DNA from: Mycobacterium neglectum
GTDB lineage: Bacteria > Actinomycetota > Actinomycetes > Mycobacteriales > Mycobacteriaceae
DNA: 64,000 bases
Assembly (NCBI RefSeq): GCF_002591975.1
Contig: NZ_NVQE01000018.1
Span: 50,671 to 114,670 of the forward strand
Direction of reading: 5' to 3'
This document shows positions 8,002-16,166 of the stretch, piece after piece. Under the pieces are notes generated by a model, which saw nothing but the letters and a program-made list of their open reading frames with translations, did no database searches and was not told where the DNA came from. Position numbers and translations under genes: made by a program. Numbering within the stretch: position 1 is the stretch's first letter; each line of letters starts with the position of its first letter.

Positions 8002-8970
8002 ATGTCGACGCTCCGAGTTCGCGGCGGCCGGCTAGCCCGGTTGGTCGGCCGCATTGGATTTGTTGTGGCACTCGTGCTCTTCGTAGGTGGCTGTGGCGGG
8101 GGCGGTGGTGCCCCGGATACAGTCCGGATTGGGACTTTCGCCAGCGCAGTCGATTACGCACCGTTCTATATCGCGCGCAAGCAACGGTTGTTCGAATCCG
8201 CCGTCGGCGCCGGCACGAAAGTCGACTACGTGGAATTCGACTCGGCGCCAGCCGTCACAGAAGCGTTGGCGACAAACCGGGTCGACATGGTCTTCATGGC
8301 CGAGCCGCCGGCTCTAATCGCCGCGGCGGCGGGAGTTCATTGCAGGATTGTGGCTCTGGGCGCGAGCCTGGTCCAGGACATCCTCGTACCGATCGACAGC
8401 AAGATCGCGAGCGCTGCCGATTTGGGCGGAGCGCGCGTCGGTGTGTTAGCGGGTACGTCGTCGCATTACGCCTTGATCAAGATCGCCAAGGATGCCGGCG
8501 TCGATCCCAAGTTAATTCAAGTGATCGATATGGCCCCGCCGGACGCGAAGGCGGCGTTCGAATCAGGTCACCTGGATGCGTGGGCGGTGTGGCCGCCGTT
8601 CGTGCAGCAGCAGCTTGTCCAGAAGACCGCCAGGCTGCTACCGGCAGGCGATGCTGCGATCCAGTCCATCGCGGTTGCACGGCCCGGGCTGGCCGAAGAT
8701 GCACTGGCCGTTTACTCCGCTTTGGTCGCTGCCATCGGCAAAGCAAAGGAGTTCATCCGCGCATCACCGGCAGAAGCGAAATCGATTGTGGCCACTGAAG
8801 TTCGGGTCGATCCGGAGGTGGTCGAATTGGCCTGGCCGCGCCACGACTTCACCGCCACGCTGACTCAGGAGGTCATTGCCGACATCCAGGCGAAGGCCGA
8901 TTTCCTGGCCGATGCTGGCTTCATTCAGCAGAAGGTCGATGTCAAGGACCTGGTCGGACCTCCGCGATGA
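8002..8970 (+). CDS. ABC transporter substrate-binding lipoprotein (sulfonate/nitrate/taurine type)
   Basis: 322 residues. The signal peptide ends in a lipobox-like FVGGC about 33 residues in, so the mature protein would be lipid-anchored outside the membrane. The body follows the SsuA/TauA pattern: 'RIGTFASAVDYAPFYIARKQ', then 'VDYVEFDSAPAVTEALATNR', 'DMVFMAEPPALIAAAAG' and 'GARVGVLAGTSSHYALIK'. The start at 8002 is preferred over 7969 because AAGGGAG lies 8 nt before it. First gene of a four-gene operon with permease, ATPase and flavin monooxygenase, which points to alkanesulfonate scavenging. Confidence 0.85.
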   Translation: MSTLRVRGGRLARLVGRIGFVVALVLFVGGCGGGGGAPDTVRIGTFASAVDYAPFYIARKQRLFESAVGAGTKVDYVEFDSAPAVTEALATNRVDMVFMAEPPALIAAAAGVHCRIVALGASLVQDILVPIDSKIASAADLGGARVGVLAGTSSHYALIKIAKDAGVDPKLIQVIDMAPPDAKAAFESGHLDAWAVWPPFVQQQLVQKTARLLPAGDAAIQSIAVARPGLAEDALAVYSALVAAIGKAKEFIRASPAEAKSIVATEVRVDPEVVELAWPRHDFTATLTQEVIADIQAKADFLADAGFIQQKVDVKDLVGPPR

Positions 8971-9791
8971 CGATGATGGTGACTGCGCCCGTGGCGACAA
9001 ATGCGCCCCGTCGACGCCGGCGGTTCTTCGATCGTCTGACAAGCTGCGTACTTGCGCTGGCCGTACCGATCGGACTGGTCGTGGCATGGCACGTCGCGGT
9101 GGTCAGCGGCGTCCTGCCGCACACGCTCGTTGCTGGACCGCTCGACTCACTCGAAGCGTTCGTCAGGCTGGCGATGGATGGAACGCTGATCGAGCACGCG
9201 TGGGTCAGTGTGCGCCGCATAGCGATTGGCTTTGCCATCGGCAGCACGGTCGGCATTCTGGCAGGGGCGGTGATCGGCACCAGCCCGTTGGCAGCCAAAA
9301 TCCTGGAGCCCACCGCCTTGACGTTGATTCCGGTCCCGGCGGTGGCGTGGATTCCGGTGCTGGTCATCGTGTTTGGCATCGGAGAGCTCTCAAAGGTGAC
9401 CTTGGTGGCGATCGGGTCCGCCACCACGCTGATCCTGGCGACCGCTGCGGGGATTCGTTCTGCCTCGCAAGATCTCGTGGAGGTCGCGCAGCTCTACGAG
9501 AAGTCGCGCTGGACAGTGCTGCGGACGGTGTTGCTGCCGTCGGCGGCTCCGTCGATTGTCGCATCGGCGCGCGTTGCGATGGCGCTGTCGTGGACACTGT
9601 TGGTCGCGGCGGAGGTCATCGCGTCGGCTAACGGGTTGGGATGGCTCATCTGGGATTCGCGCAACTTCGCACGGCCCGCTGCCATGATCGCCGGAATGCT
9701 CGCAATCGGCATTCTCGGAAAGGCCACCGATGGGCTTCTCGCCCGCTTCGGCCGCTACCTCACCCGCTGGGACCGCTCCTACCGTGGCTGA
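8967..9791 (+). CDS. ABC transporter permease, SsuC-like
   Basis: 274 residues with about six hydrophobic segments. The cytoplasmic loop 'VAQLYEKSRWTVLRTVLLPS AAPSI' resembles the EAA motif that docks onto the ATPase in BPD-type importers. The ATG overlaps the TGA of the substrate-binding protein (ATGA at 8967), so the two are translationally coupled. It would form the channel for the sulfonate captured by the lipoprotein. Confidence 0.9.
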   Translation: MTMMVTAPVATNAPRRRRRFFDRLTSCVLALAVPIGLVVAWHVAVVSGVLPHTLVAGPLDSLEAFVRLAMDGTLIEHAWVSVRRIAIGFAIGSTVGILAGAVIGTSPLAAKILEPTALTLIPVPAVAWIPVLVIVFGIGELSKVTLVAIGSATTLILATAAGIRSASQDLVEVAQLYEKSRWTVLRTVLLPSAAPSIVASARVAMALSWTLLVAAEVIASANGLGWLIWDSRNFARPAAMIAGMLAIGILGKATDGLLARFGRYLTRWDRSYRG

Positions 9792-10632
9792 CGTGAATGG
9801 CGCGGAGGTGCCGGCCCTGCAAGTACGAATTCGCGAGAAACGGGTCACGGTCGGCAAGCGTCCCCTGGATGTGCTGAGCGAGGTCAACTTCGACGTCCGC
9901 CGTCAAGAGGTTGTCGGCATCGTGGGTGGCAGCGGAGCTGGCAAGACGTCGCTGCTGCGCGCGATCGCGGGCCTTGACACCACGTTCGTTGGCGAAATCC
10001 GGGCCTTCGGTCGACTCGTTCGGGGACCCGGCCGGGACCGGGGCCTGGTCTTCCAGGAGCACCGACTGATGCCGTGGATGTCGTTGTCTGACAACGTCGC
10101 CTACGCGCTGCCGTTCCGGAGACCGGCCGCCCAAATCGAAAAGCAAGTCGTCCATGCGCTCGACCTGGTCGGGCTGGCCGGTTTCGGCAAGGCGTGGCCG
10201 AATCAGCTTTCCGGCGGCATGGCGCAGCGAGCCTCCTTGGCCCGCGCCTTGGTCACCACTCCCGAGATCCTGCTGCTCGACGAGCCGCTGGGCGCGCTGG
10301 ACAGCCTGCTGCGCAGTCAAATGCAAACCGAACTCGAGCGGATCATCCTCGACGAGGCGCTCACCGCGATCCTGGTGACCCACGACGTCGACGAGGCCGT
10401 GCTACTGGCAGACCGGGTGATTGTGATGGCTGGTCCACCCGGACGGATCATCGCCGACATGGCGCACCCCCAGCCCCGCCCGCGGGACGTGGCGGACCCA
10501 GCACTTCAGGCCCTCCGCGCCCAGATCCTCACTGTTTTGCATCAAGGAGGCAGGAATGGACATCTACTGGTACATCCCCACCCACACCGACGGCCCACAC
10601 CTGTCGACGATGCACCGGGCGCGGGCGGCTAA
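9784..10632 (+). CDS. ABC transporter ATP-binding protein, SsuB-like
   Basis: The GTG at 9784 is chosen as start because it overlaps the permease stop by 8 nt, while the open frame upstream lies inside the permease. About 282 residues. Walker A GGSGAGKTS, Q-loop VFQEHRLMPW, ABC signature LSGGMAQRASLARAL, Walker B ILLLDEPLGALD and switch His in LVTHDVDEA are all intact. The C-terminal tail past about residue 255 runs 77 nt into the next gene and ends in His/Pro-rich sequence, so it is probably a read-over tail and not a domain. Confidence 0.9.
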   Translation: MADVNGAEVPALQVRIREKRVTVGKRPLDVLSEVNFDVRRQEVVGIVGGSGAGKTSLLRAIAGLDTTFVGEIRAFGRLVRGPGRDRGLVFQEHRLMPWMSLSDNVAYALPFRRPAAQIEKQVVHALDLVGLAGFGKAWPNQLSGGMAQRASLARALVTTPEILLLDEPLGALDSLLRSQMQTELERIILDEALTAILVTHDVDEAVLLADRVIVMAGPPGRIIADMAHPQPRPRDVADPALQALRAQILTVLHQGGRNGHLLVHPHPHRRPTPVDDAPGAGG

Positions 10633-11653
10633 CCTGCGTTACATCACCCAAATCGCGCAGGCCGCAGACGATCTGGGCTATGTCGGAGTGCTGGTCCCGA
10701 CGGGCTCGGTGTGTGAAGACGCATGGATCACCGCGTCGTTTCTGGCACCCGAGACCACGAGCCTGCGATTCATCGTCGCTGTCAGGCCCGGGCAGTCGAC
10801 CCCGTCGATGACGGCTCGAATGGCCTCGGCCTTCGACCGCTACAGCAGGGGTCGGCTCACCGTCAACGTGGTCTGTGGAGGCGATCCGGTCGAACTGGCC
10901 GGCGACGGTGTCTTCCTGTCGCATGGCCAACGCTATGAGCAGGCCGACGAGTACATCCAGGCGTGGACCGACCTGCTGCAGGGCAAGACCGTGGACATGA
11001 ACGGCCGATATGTCCGCATCGAAGGGGGGCAGCTTCACTACCTTCCCCTGCAGGAGCCGCACCCTCCGCTGATGTGCGGCGCCTCCTCTGGCGCTGGGCA
11101 AGCGTTCGCCGCGAAATGGATCGACACCGTGCTGACGTGGGGCGAACCACCGGAGCAGGTGCAGCCGAAACTCGACGAGATGCGGGCCAAGGCACACGCT
11201 GCCGGGCGACGAGTCACCTTCGGCATCCGGCTACACACCATTGTGCGGGAAACGAGCAGAGAAGCGTGGGCGGCCGCCGATGACTTGATCCGCTACGTGC
11301 GCGACGAGGACGTCGCCGCCTCCCAGGCGGCGCTGGCCCGCTCTGAGTCGGAAGGCCAACGCCGCATGGTGGCCCTGCACCGTGGCTCGAGGGAGCACCT
11401 CGAGGTGAGCCCCAACCTCTGGGCAGGCGTCGGTCTGGTCACCGGCGGGGCCGGCACCGCGCTGGTGGGCAGTGTCGAGGAGGTCCGTGACCGGATCATG
11501 GAGTACCACGACATCGGCATCGACACGTTCATCCTCTCCGGGTATCCGCACCTCGAGGAGTGCTACCGGGTCGCTGAGACGCTGTTCCCGCAGCTGCCCT
11601 TCGAACCGAAGGTGAACAGCCTACAGCCGAAGGTGATCCCCGGCGGCTGGTGA
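10556..11653 (+). CDS. ssuD: FMNH2-dependent alkanesulfonate monooxygenase (SsuD-like)
   Basis: 365 residues of the bacterial-luciferase-like (LLM) flavin monooxygenase family. SsuD features: 'MDIYWYIPTHTDG', 'ARAANLRYITQIAQAADDLG', 'TSLRFIVAVRPGQSTPSMTA', 'SRGRLTVNVVCGGDPVELAG', 'RYEQADEYIQAW' and 'RIRLHTIVR'-type strands. It cleaves the C-S bond of alkanesulfonates to an aldehyde and sulfite using reduced flavin; no flavin reductase (SsuE) is in the operon, so that must come from elsewhere. AAGGAGG ends 6 nt before the ATG, although the upstream gene overlaps by 77 nt. Confidence 0.9.
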   Translation: MDIYWYIPTHTDGPHLSTMHRARAANLRYITQIAQAADDLGYVGVLVPTGSVCEDAWITASFLAPETTSLRFIVAVRPGQSTPSMTARMASAFDRYSRGRLTVNVVCGGDPVELAGDGVFLSHGQRYEQADEYIQAWTDLLQGKTVDMNGRYVRIEGGQLHYLPLQEPHPPLMCGASSGAGQAFAAKWIDTVLTWGEPPEQVQPKLDEMRAKAHAAGRRVTFGIRLHTIVRETSREAWAAADDLIRYVRDEDVAASQAALARSESEGQRRMVALHRGSREHLEVSPNLWAGVGLVTGGAGTALVGSVEEVRDRIMEYHDIGIDTFILSGYPHLEECYRVAETLFPQLPFEPKVNSLQPKVIPGGW

Positions 11654-11842
11654 TCGACTGTCAGGACAAGGTGTTGGCCTCGCTGACCACAGCGGCGCCC
11701 GCCAGGTTGACCGGAAATCGCCTCAGCTGCAGTCGCTTCCGTCATGGAGCGGGTATTCAGGCCCACTCGCCGCGACACGATGGACGTGTGACGACGTGGG
11801 CGTGATAGCCGTCGCCGTCAAGTATCGGGCTCGGATTCTGGC

Positions 11843-11868
11843 GCCTCTCCGTTTCACATCGGAGAGGC
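11843..11868. terminator. Hairpin downstream of the ssu operon
   Basis: A 9-bp perfect stem gcctctccg/cggagaggc with an 8-nt loop, 190 nt after the ssuD stop. No U-tract, as is usual in mycobacteria. Confidence 0.5.
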
Positions 11869-11924
11869 CGCCCTGCCGCGGTCTTCGAGGATGACCCCGG
11901 CACCGCACGTGTCGTGTGACGGCT

Positions 11925-11960
11925 GGCCTGGCGGGCCGCGGTCGCGTGACCCGCCAGGCC
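11925..11960. terminator. Bidirectional terminator hairpin
   Basis: An 11-bp perfect GC-rich stem (ggcctggcggg/cccgccaggcc) with a 14-nt loop, ending 7 nt from the stop of the AhpD-like gene on the other strand. It lies between convergent units (ssuD and 11968). Confidence 0.65.
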
Positions 11961-11967
11961 GTGCGGT

Positions 11968-12504
11968 TCACGGCTGCACGATTGGGAAGTCGATTTCGGT
12001 GTGCGCGACGTTGTTGAAGTAGTTCGTCAGCACGTTAAGGCCCACGTGGCCAATGACTTCGGCGATCTCGGCGTCGGTCAGACCTGCGCGGCGCGCGTTT
12101 TCCAGATCGGCGTCATCGATGTGGCCGCGGTGTTCGTTGACGGCCACCGCGAATGCAAGGATCGCGGCGGTTTTGGGGTCGTCCGCATCTGCTTTGCGCG
12201 CCGACCCGATTTGATCGGCGCTGAGTCCCGCCGCCTTTTCACCCAGGTAGCTGTGTGCGGACAGGCAATACGAGCACCCATTGGCCTGTGCGATGGCGAT
12301 GGCGAGGCGTTCGCGGGTGGAGCCCGGCAGCGTTCCGCGGTCGAGAGCGCCGGCCAAACCGAGATATCCGCGCAGCAGCGCCGGACTGTGCACCATCGCG
12401 CGGGTGAGGTTGGGAATCGTGCCCAATGCCTGCTGCACGGAGGCCAACGCCTCGGCCTGGTCGTTGGTCGCGTCGGCGTCGGTGACAAGGGACAGCGTGC
12501 TCAT
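11968..12504 (-). CDS. Carboxymuconolactone decarboxylase/AhpD-family protein
   Basis: 178 residues from the ATG at 12504, which has GGAGGAG 8 nt upstream. The AhpD-type redox motif 'NGCSYCLSAHSYLG' sits near residue 78-91 (CxxC followed by His), and 'TRERLAIAIAQ' precedes it. Such proteins are alkylhydroperoxidase-like reductases. It is divergent from the ECF sigma factor at 12637, and its upstream region contains an ECF-type -35/-10 pair (12571-12600), so it is the likely target of that sigma factor. Confidence 0.85.
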   Translation of the reverse strand: MSTLSLVTDADATNDQAEALASVQQALGTIPNLTRAMVHSPALLRGYLGLAGALDRGTLPGSTRERLAIAIAQANGCSYCLSAHSYLGEKAAGLSADQIGSARKADADDPKTAAILAFAVAVNEHRGHIDDADLENARRAGLTDAEIAEVIGHVGLNVLTNYFNNVAHTEIDFPIVQP

Positions 12505-12570
12505 TGGTTCTCCTCCAGTATTGTTCGGGTTGATGGCCTTACACCGCATGCCAGATCGATGAGGCCACTG

Positions 12571-12600
12571 GTTAGACGCCCGTGCAGCTGATCTGTTACA
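12571..12600 (-). promoter_or_regulatory. ECF-sigma-type promoter for the AhpD-like gene
   Basis: Read on the minus strand: TGTAAC, 16 nt, CGTCTAA. This is the usual ECF layout (AAC-type -35, CGTC-type -10), pointing towards the gene that starts at 12504. The adjacent ECF sigma gene makes it the obvious candidate to use it. Confidence 0.55.
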
Positions 12601-12636
12601 CGGGCCGCAATTTCGGCTGGGGAGCGGTGCTGGGTA

Positions 12637-13287
12637 ATGGGCGAACACATCCGCACGGTCGTCGACGACCGGTGGGCTAGCGAGGACGAGTTCGTCGACG
12701 CGTTGCGGGCCGGGGACACCGAAGCATTCCGCCTACTGGTCGACACGATGCATGCACCCCTGGTCCGCATGGCGCGGATCTACCTGTCGGCGTCCATTGC
12801 AGAAGATGCCGTGCAAGACACGTGGACGTCGGTGGTTCGCACGATCGGGAGCTTCGAAGGTCGTTCGACGGTCAAGACGTGGGTGTTCCGCATCATGCTC
12901 AACCGAATACGGACGCTGGCCCGAACACAGGGGCGCACCGTGCCATTTGCCGTCGCAGGTCCGGAGGCGGATCCGTACCCGTCGGTAGATCCCAACCGGA
13001 TGGTTCACGCCGAACTGGGTGCCCACCACTGGTCTGACGTGCCCGCAAGGTGGGACCTGTTGCCAGAGCAACGACTGCTTTCTCGCGAAGTGCGCACCTT
13101 GATCTCGCACGCCTTGGCCAAACTGCCAGACGCGCAACGCGAGGTGGTCTCGATGCGCGACGTCGAGGGCTGGACGAGCGAGGAAATCTGCGACGCGTTG
13201 GGGATCTCGGCGGTCAATCAACGCGTGCTGCTGCATCGTGGGCGCGCCGCCCTGCGGGCTGCGCTGGAGGAGTATCTCGATGACTGA
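12637..13287 (+). CDS. ECF RNA polymerase sigma factor
   Basis: 216 residues. Region 2 spans about 30-95: 'EAFRLLVDTMHAPLVRMARI', 'AEDAVQDTWTSVVRTIGSFE' and 'STVKTWVFRIMLNRIRTLAR'. Region 4 spans about 150-210: 'HALAKLPDAQREVVSMRDVE', 'GWTSEEICDALGISAVNQRV' and 'LLHRGRAALR'. No C-terminal SnoaL-like extension is present. The stop overlaps the anti-sigma start by 8 nt. Probably held inactive by that anti-sigma factor and released by oxidative stress, given the peroxidase-rich surroundings (inference). Confidence 0.92.
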   Translation: MGEHIRTVVDDRWASEDEFVDALRAGDTEAFRLLVDTMHAPLVRMARIYLSASIAEDAVQDTWTSVVRTIGSFEGRSTVKTWVFRIMLNRIRTLARTQGRTVPFAVAGPEADPYPSVDPNRMVHAELGAHHWSDVPARWDLLPEQRLLSREVRTLISHALAKLPDAQREVVSMRDVEGWTSEEICDALGISAVNQRVLLHRGRAALRAALEEYLDD

Positions 13288-13549
13288 CGAATTCATCACC
13301 AACGAACTGCAACTGGCGTGCAGCGACGTGATCGAGCTGGTCACGACGTATCTCGATGACGCACTGAGTAACACAGACCTGCGCCGGTTCGAACAACACC
13401 GACGCGGCTGCGAAGCCTGCCGAGTCTTCATCGACCAGATTCGCCGCACCGTCAAGATCACTGCCGCCGCGCGCGACGACGCGGTGCAGGTGCGCCCGGC
13501 GAACTTCGACGCTCTGGTCGCCGAGCTGCGACGGCGGGGCCGTAGCTAG
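13280..13549 (+). CDS. Zinc-finger anti-sigma factor
   Basis: 89 residues with the ZAS pattern: an early Cys (LACSDV), 'ELVTTYLDDALSNTDLRRFE' and then the HxxxCxxC zinc site in HRRGCEAC. It would bind the co-transcribed ECF sigma factor in the cytoplasm; no membrane segment follows, so it is a soluble anti-sigma of the redox-responsive type. The ATG lies inside the sigma stop region (8-nt overlap), so expression is coupled. Confidence 0.88.
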   Translation: MTDEFITNELQLACSDVIELVTTYLDDALSNTDLRRFEQHRRGCEACRVFIDQIRRTVKITAAARDDAVQVRPANFDALVAELRRRGRS

Positions 13550-13705
13550 GGCCATCGTGTGCAAATCCACGCCGAACTCGATGCCCCCGAACGTCGCATG
13601 CCGCCGATGATGGCCCATGGCTGCGCGGGGGACAACGAAACTCGAGTCCCCGCCAGTTGTGCGTTCGGACCCGACAGGGCTTGGTGCTCAAGCGAGTTCA
13701 TCGTC

Positions 13706-13721
13706 TGTACTGTTTGGTACA
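13706..13721. promoter_or_regulatory. Shared TetR-type operator, site 1 (peroxiredoxin-GAF gene)
   Basis: tgtact-gttt-ggtaca, a 6-4-6 inverted repeat 56 nt before the ATG at 13778. The same sequence pattern occurs at 16785 and 18587, each in front of another gene of this cluster. Confidence 0.75.
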
Positions 13722-13777
13722 CTAGGCGAGATCGCTGTCGACAGGCTCGATGACACCACCGACGGGGAAGGCGTGCT

Positions 13778-14947
13778 ATGACAAGCTCTAAGTTCACCAC
13801 TTTCAGCGAGAAGGTCGCAGAATTGGCGGAGCAGTTGGCCGGCGTGGCTCCGCCTGAGGTGCTCGAGGTCTTCGCCGCCGACCAGCGCGAGCTCCAGGCG
13901 GCCGGGGTGCCGGCGTCGGTGGCCGTGCCTGGGACGCGATTCCCGATCGCTGAGCTCATTGGGGCGGACGGGACGTCAGTCTCGTCGGCCGACGTGCTGG
14001 CCGGAGCACCCACGGTCGTGGTCTTCTATCGGGGGGCGTGGTGCCCGTATTGCAACATCGCGCTGCGCGTTTACGAACAGGATTTGGTGCCGGCGCTGGA
14101 GGCCCGCGGCGTTCGTCTGGTGGCCATCAGCCCGCAGAGCCCGGATGGTTCGGTGTCGATGCAGCAGGCCAATGAGCTGAGCTTCGCGGTGCTCTCCGAT
14201 CCGGGCAACCGCATCGCCGCCGCGTTGGGCATCGTTATCGCGCCCAGCGACGAAGCGCAGGCCGCGCAGAAGCAGCTGGGGCTTGATCTTGCGGCGGTGA
14301 ACGCCGACGGCACCGTTGCGCTGCCGATGCCCACGGTGGCGATCGTCGATGCCGAGTCGGTGTTGCGGTGGATCGACGTGCATCCTAATTACGCCACGCG
14401 CACCGAGCCTGAAGACATCTTGGCGGCGGTCGACCGTGTTCTTGGCCGCGCGGCCACGTCAGCGGCGACCACACCTTCTCTTGCCCCGGTGGCGCCCCGC
14501 CTGGAAGAACTGGCCGACGAACTCGGTGTCAAGTCCGTTCTGGTCATGCGCTCGGACCCCGATTCCATGGTCGTCGCGGCGACGGCGGGCCCGGGCACCG
14601 CCTTCTATCGGGTGGGCGCCGCAGGCTCCAAGGCCGGCGCCGCACCGGATCGGGTGCCGCTGTATTGCGAACGGGTGGTCGACGGCGGGGAGGCGATCTT
14701 CGTGCGTGACTCCCGCCTCGATGACACCTTCGCGGGCAACGAGGATGAGACCGAGTTCGGCTTGAGTAATTACCTCGGGATGCCGGTCCGAGACGCCGGC
14801 GGGCACGTGGTGGGGACGGTGTGTGTTCTTGATGACCACGCACGCGACTATGACGGGGCCGCCCGCGACCACCTCGACGCGCTGCGCATCGAGGTGGAGG
14901 CGATCGTGGCAGCCGACCCGTCGGCGCTTGTCACCGATGATCGGTAG
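13778..14947 (+). CDS. Peroxiredoxin fused to a GAF domain
   Basis: 389 residues. Residues ~50-220 form an AhpC/TSA peroxiredoxin: 'PTVVVFYRGAWCPYCNIALR' (CPYC near residue 88-91), 'VRLVAISPQSPD' and 'FAVLSDPGNRIAAALGI'. After a linker (~225-240) comes a GAF-like domain: 'RLEELADELGVKSVLVMRS', 'DRVPLYCERVVDGGEAIFVR' and 'LSNYLGMPVRDAGGHVVGTV'. The GAF part is of the kind found in sensor kinases, so the enzyme may be gated by a small ligand or redox signal. Such fusions are uncommon. It is cytoplasmic, monocistronic and preceded by the shared operator. Confidence 0.85.
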   Translation: MTSSKFTTFSEKVAELAEQLAGVAPPEVLEVFAADQRELQAAGVPASVAVPGTRFPIAELIGADGTSVSSADVLAGAPTVVVFYRGAWCPYCNIALRVYEQDLVPALEARGVRLVAISPQSPDGSVSMQQANELSFAVLSDPGNRIAAALGIVIAPSDEAQAAQKQLGLDLAAVNADGTVALPMPTVAIVDAESVLRWIDVHPNYATRTEPEDILAAVDRVLGRAATSAATTPSLAPVAPRLEELADELGVKSVLVMRSDPDSMVVAATAGPGTAFYRVGAAGSKAGAAPDRVPLYCERVVDGGEAIFVRDSRLDDTFAGNEDETEFGLSNYLGMPVRDAGGHVVGTVCVLDDHARDYDGAARDHLDALRIEVEAIVAADPSALVTDDR

Positions 14948-16108
14948 TCAGCGAGCGGCGGCGACAAATCGGTGGATGGCTTCGTCGGCGCGATCTTGGA
15001 TCGTGGTGTCGGCGAAGTCTGCCAGGATCGTCGCCTGGTCGACGACGGGCCCGGTGAGCTTCCCGGCGCCACTGGCGTAGAACACTCCGCTGCGGTACGA
15101 GTCATCGACGATTGCGTCAACCAGACGTCGCGCGCCGACGTCGAGCTTGTGCGCAAGGCCGAACAGCGGTGCGATGTAGGGCATCACGACGCGGCTCATG
15201 ACGGTCCTCACTATCGGGTTGGTGTGCTCGAACGCGTTGGTGCCTGCGGTGTTGCCCGGGCTCACGGTGAGCAGACGAAGGTCGGGATGGCGGCGTGCCA
15301 GGGCCGATATCCACAGTGCACCAAGATATTTCGCGTGGGCGTAAGCCAGCATCGCGGTGGCGCGCCTGCCGGTGTAGAAGGATCCGTCGATGACGCCGGC
15401 GAACTCGTCGGCGGAATGGTGGGCGAAGGTTGGGGGTGGGATGCGCAATTGAACAACACCACGGGCAGCCTCGCTGCCGGTCAGCACGGCGGCGGCGGTT
15501 AACATTTCACGCTGGATCAGCGCCTCCAGCAGCATCACGTGCCCCAGCACGTTTGCGGCGAAGACCTCGGTGACACCATGGTCGTTGAGCGCCAATGGTT
15601 TTGGCCCGCCGAGGCCGCCAGCGTTCAAGACGACGGTGTGCAGCGGTTTGGTGATCGTGTCGAGGGCCGATTGCACAGATCCGGGATCGGCGACGTCCAT
15701 GTGCAGGATTTCGAACAGCGCGGTGTTCGTGGCGCGCTCGAGGTCGGATCGTGCCGACGCGGCTCGCGTGAGGTTGCGACACGCGAGGAAGATTGTCGAA
15801 AATGCGCCGCGCAGTGCCAGTTGCCGTGCGATCTCCTTGCCGATCCCGGAATTCGCGCCCGCGGCGAGCACCAACTCCAGTTGCCGCTCGATCACCGCGG
15901 CCACCAGGTCGGCCTTGCCGTCGAAATAGTGATACATCTGGCCCTTGCCGGCGCCCGCGGCGGTCAGCACGTCGTCGAGGCTGGTGGTGCTCACGCCGTT
16001 GTGATACATCAACGTGGCCGCGGCGTCCACGATCTGTGCGCGCGCACGCTGACCGCGCGCGGTCGCTGGGAGCGGGCGCGCCGTGCCGGTCGGTCGCAAT
16101 GCGGACAT
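14948..16108 (-). CDS. TetR DNA-binding domain fused to a short-chain dehydrogenase
   Basis: 386 residues from the ATG at 16108 (a longer open frame starts at 16147). Residues ~15-80 are a TetR helix-turn-helix: 'ARAQIVDAAATLMYHNGVST', 'TSLDDVLTAAGAGKGQMYHY' and 'FDGKADLV'. Directly after TetR helix 4 ('ERQLELVLAA') the sequence becomes a Rossmann-fold SDR: glycine loop GANSGIGKEIA, 'HMDVADPGSV', 'VVLNAGG', catalytic 'YAHAK' and 'LLTVSPGNTAGTN'. The usual TetR ligand domain is absent and the SDR would take its place. This is either a true NAD(P)(H)-sensing repressor or a deletion fusion of two genes. Three identical operators lie around it. Confidence 0.8.
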   Translation of the reverse strand: MSALRPTGTARPLPATARGQRARAQIVDAAATLMYHNGVSTTSLDDVLTAAGAGKGQMYHYFDGKADLVAAVIERQLELVLAAGANSGIGKEIARQLALRGAFSTIFLACRNLTRAASARSDLERATNTALFEILHMDVADPGSVQSALDTITKPLHTVVLNAGGLGGPKPLALNDHGVTEVFAANVLGHVMLLEALIQREMLTAAAVLTGSEAARGVVQLRIPPPTFAHHSADEFAGVIDGSFYTGRRATAMLAYAHAKYLGALWISALARRHPDLRLLTVSPGNTAGTNAFEHTNPIVRTVMSRVVMPYIAPLFGLAHKLDVGARRLVDAIVDDSYRSGVFYASGAGKLTGPVVDQATILADFADTTIQDRADEAIHRFVAAAR

Positions 16109-16166
16109 CCCGAAAAGGATATAGAAGCAACCCTGGCCGACCGGCACGGCGCGACCGCGGCCGGTG

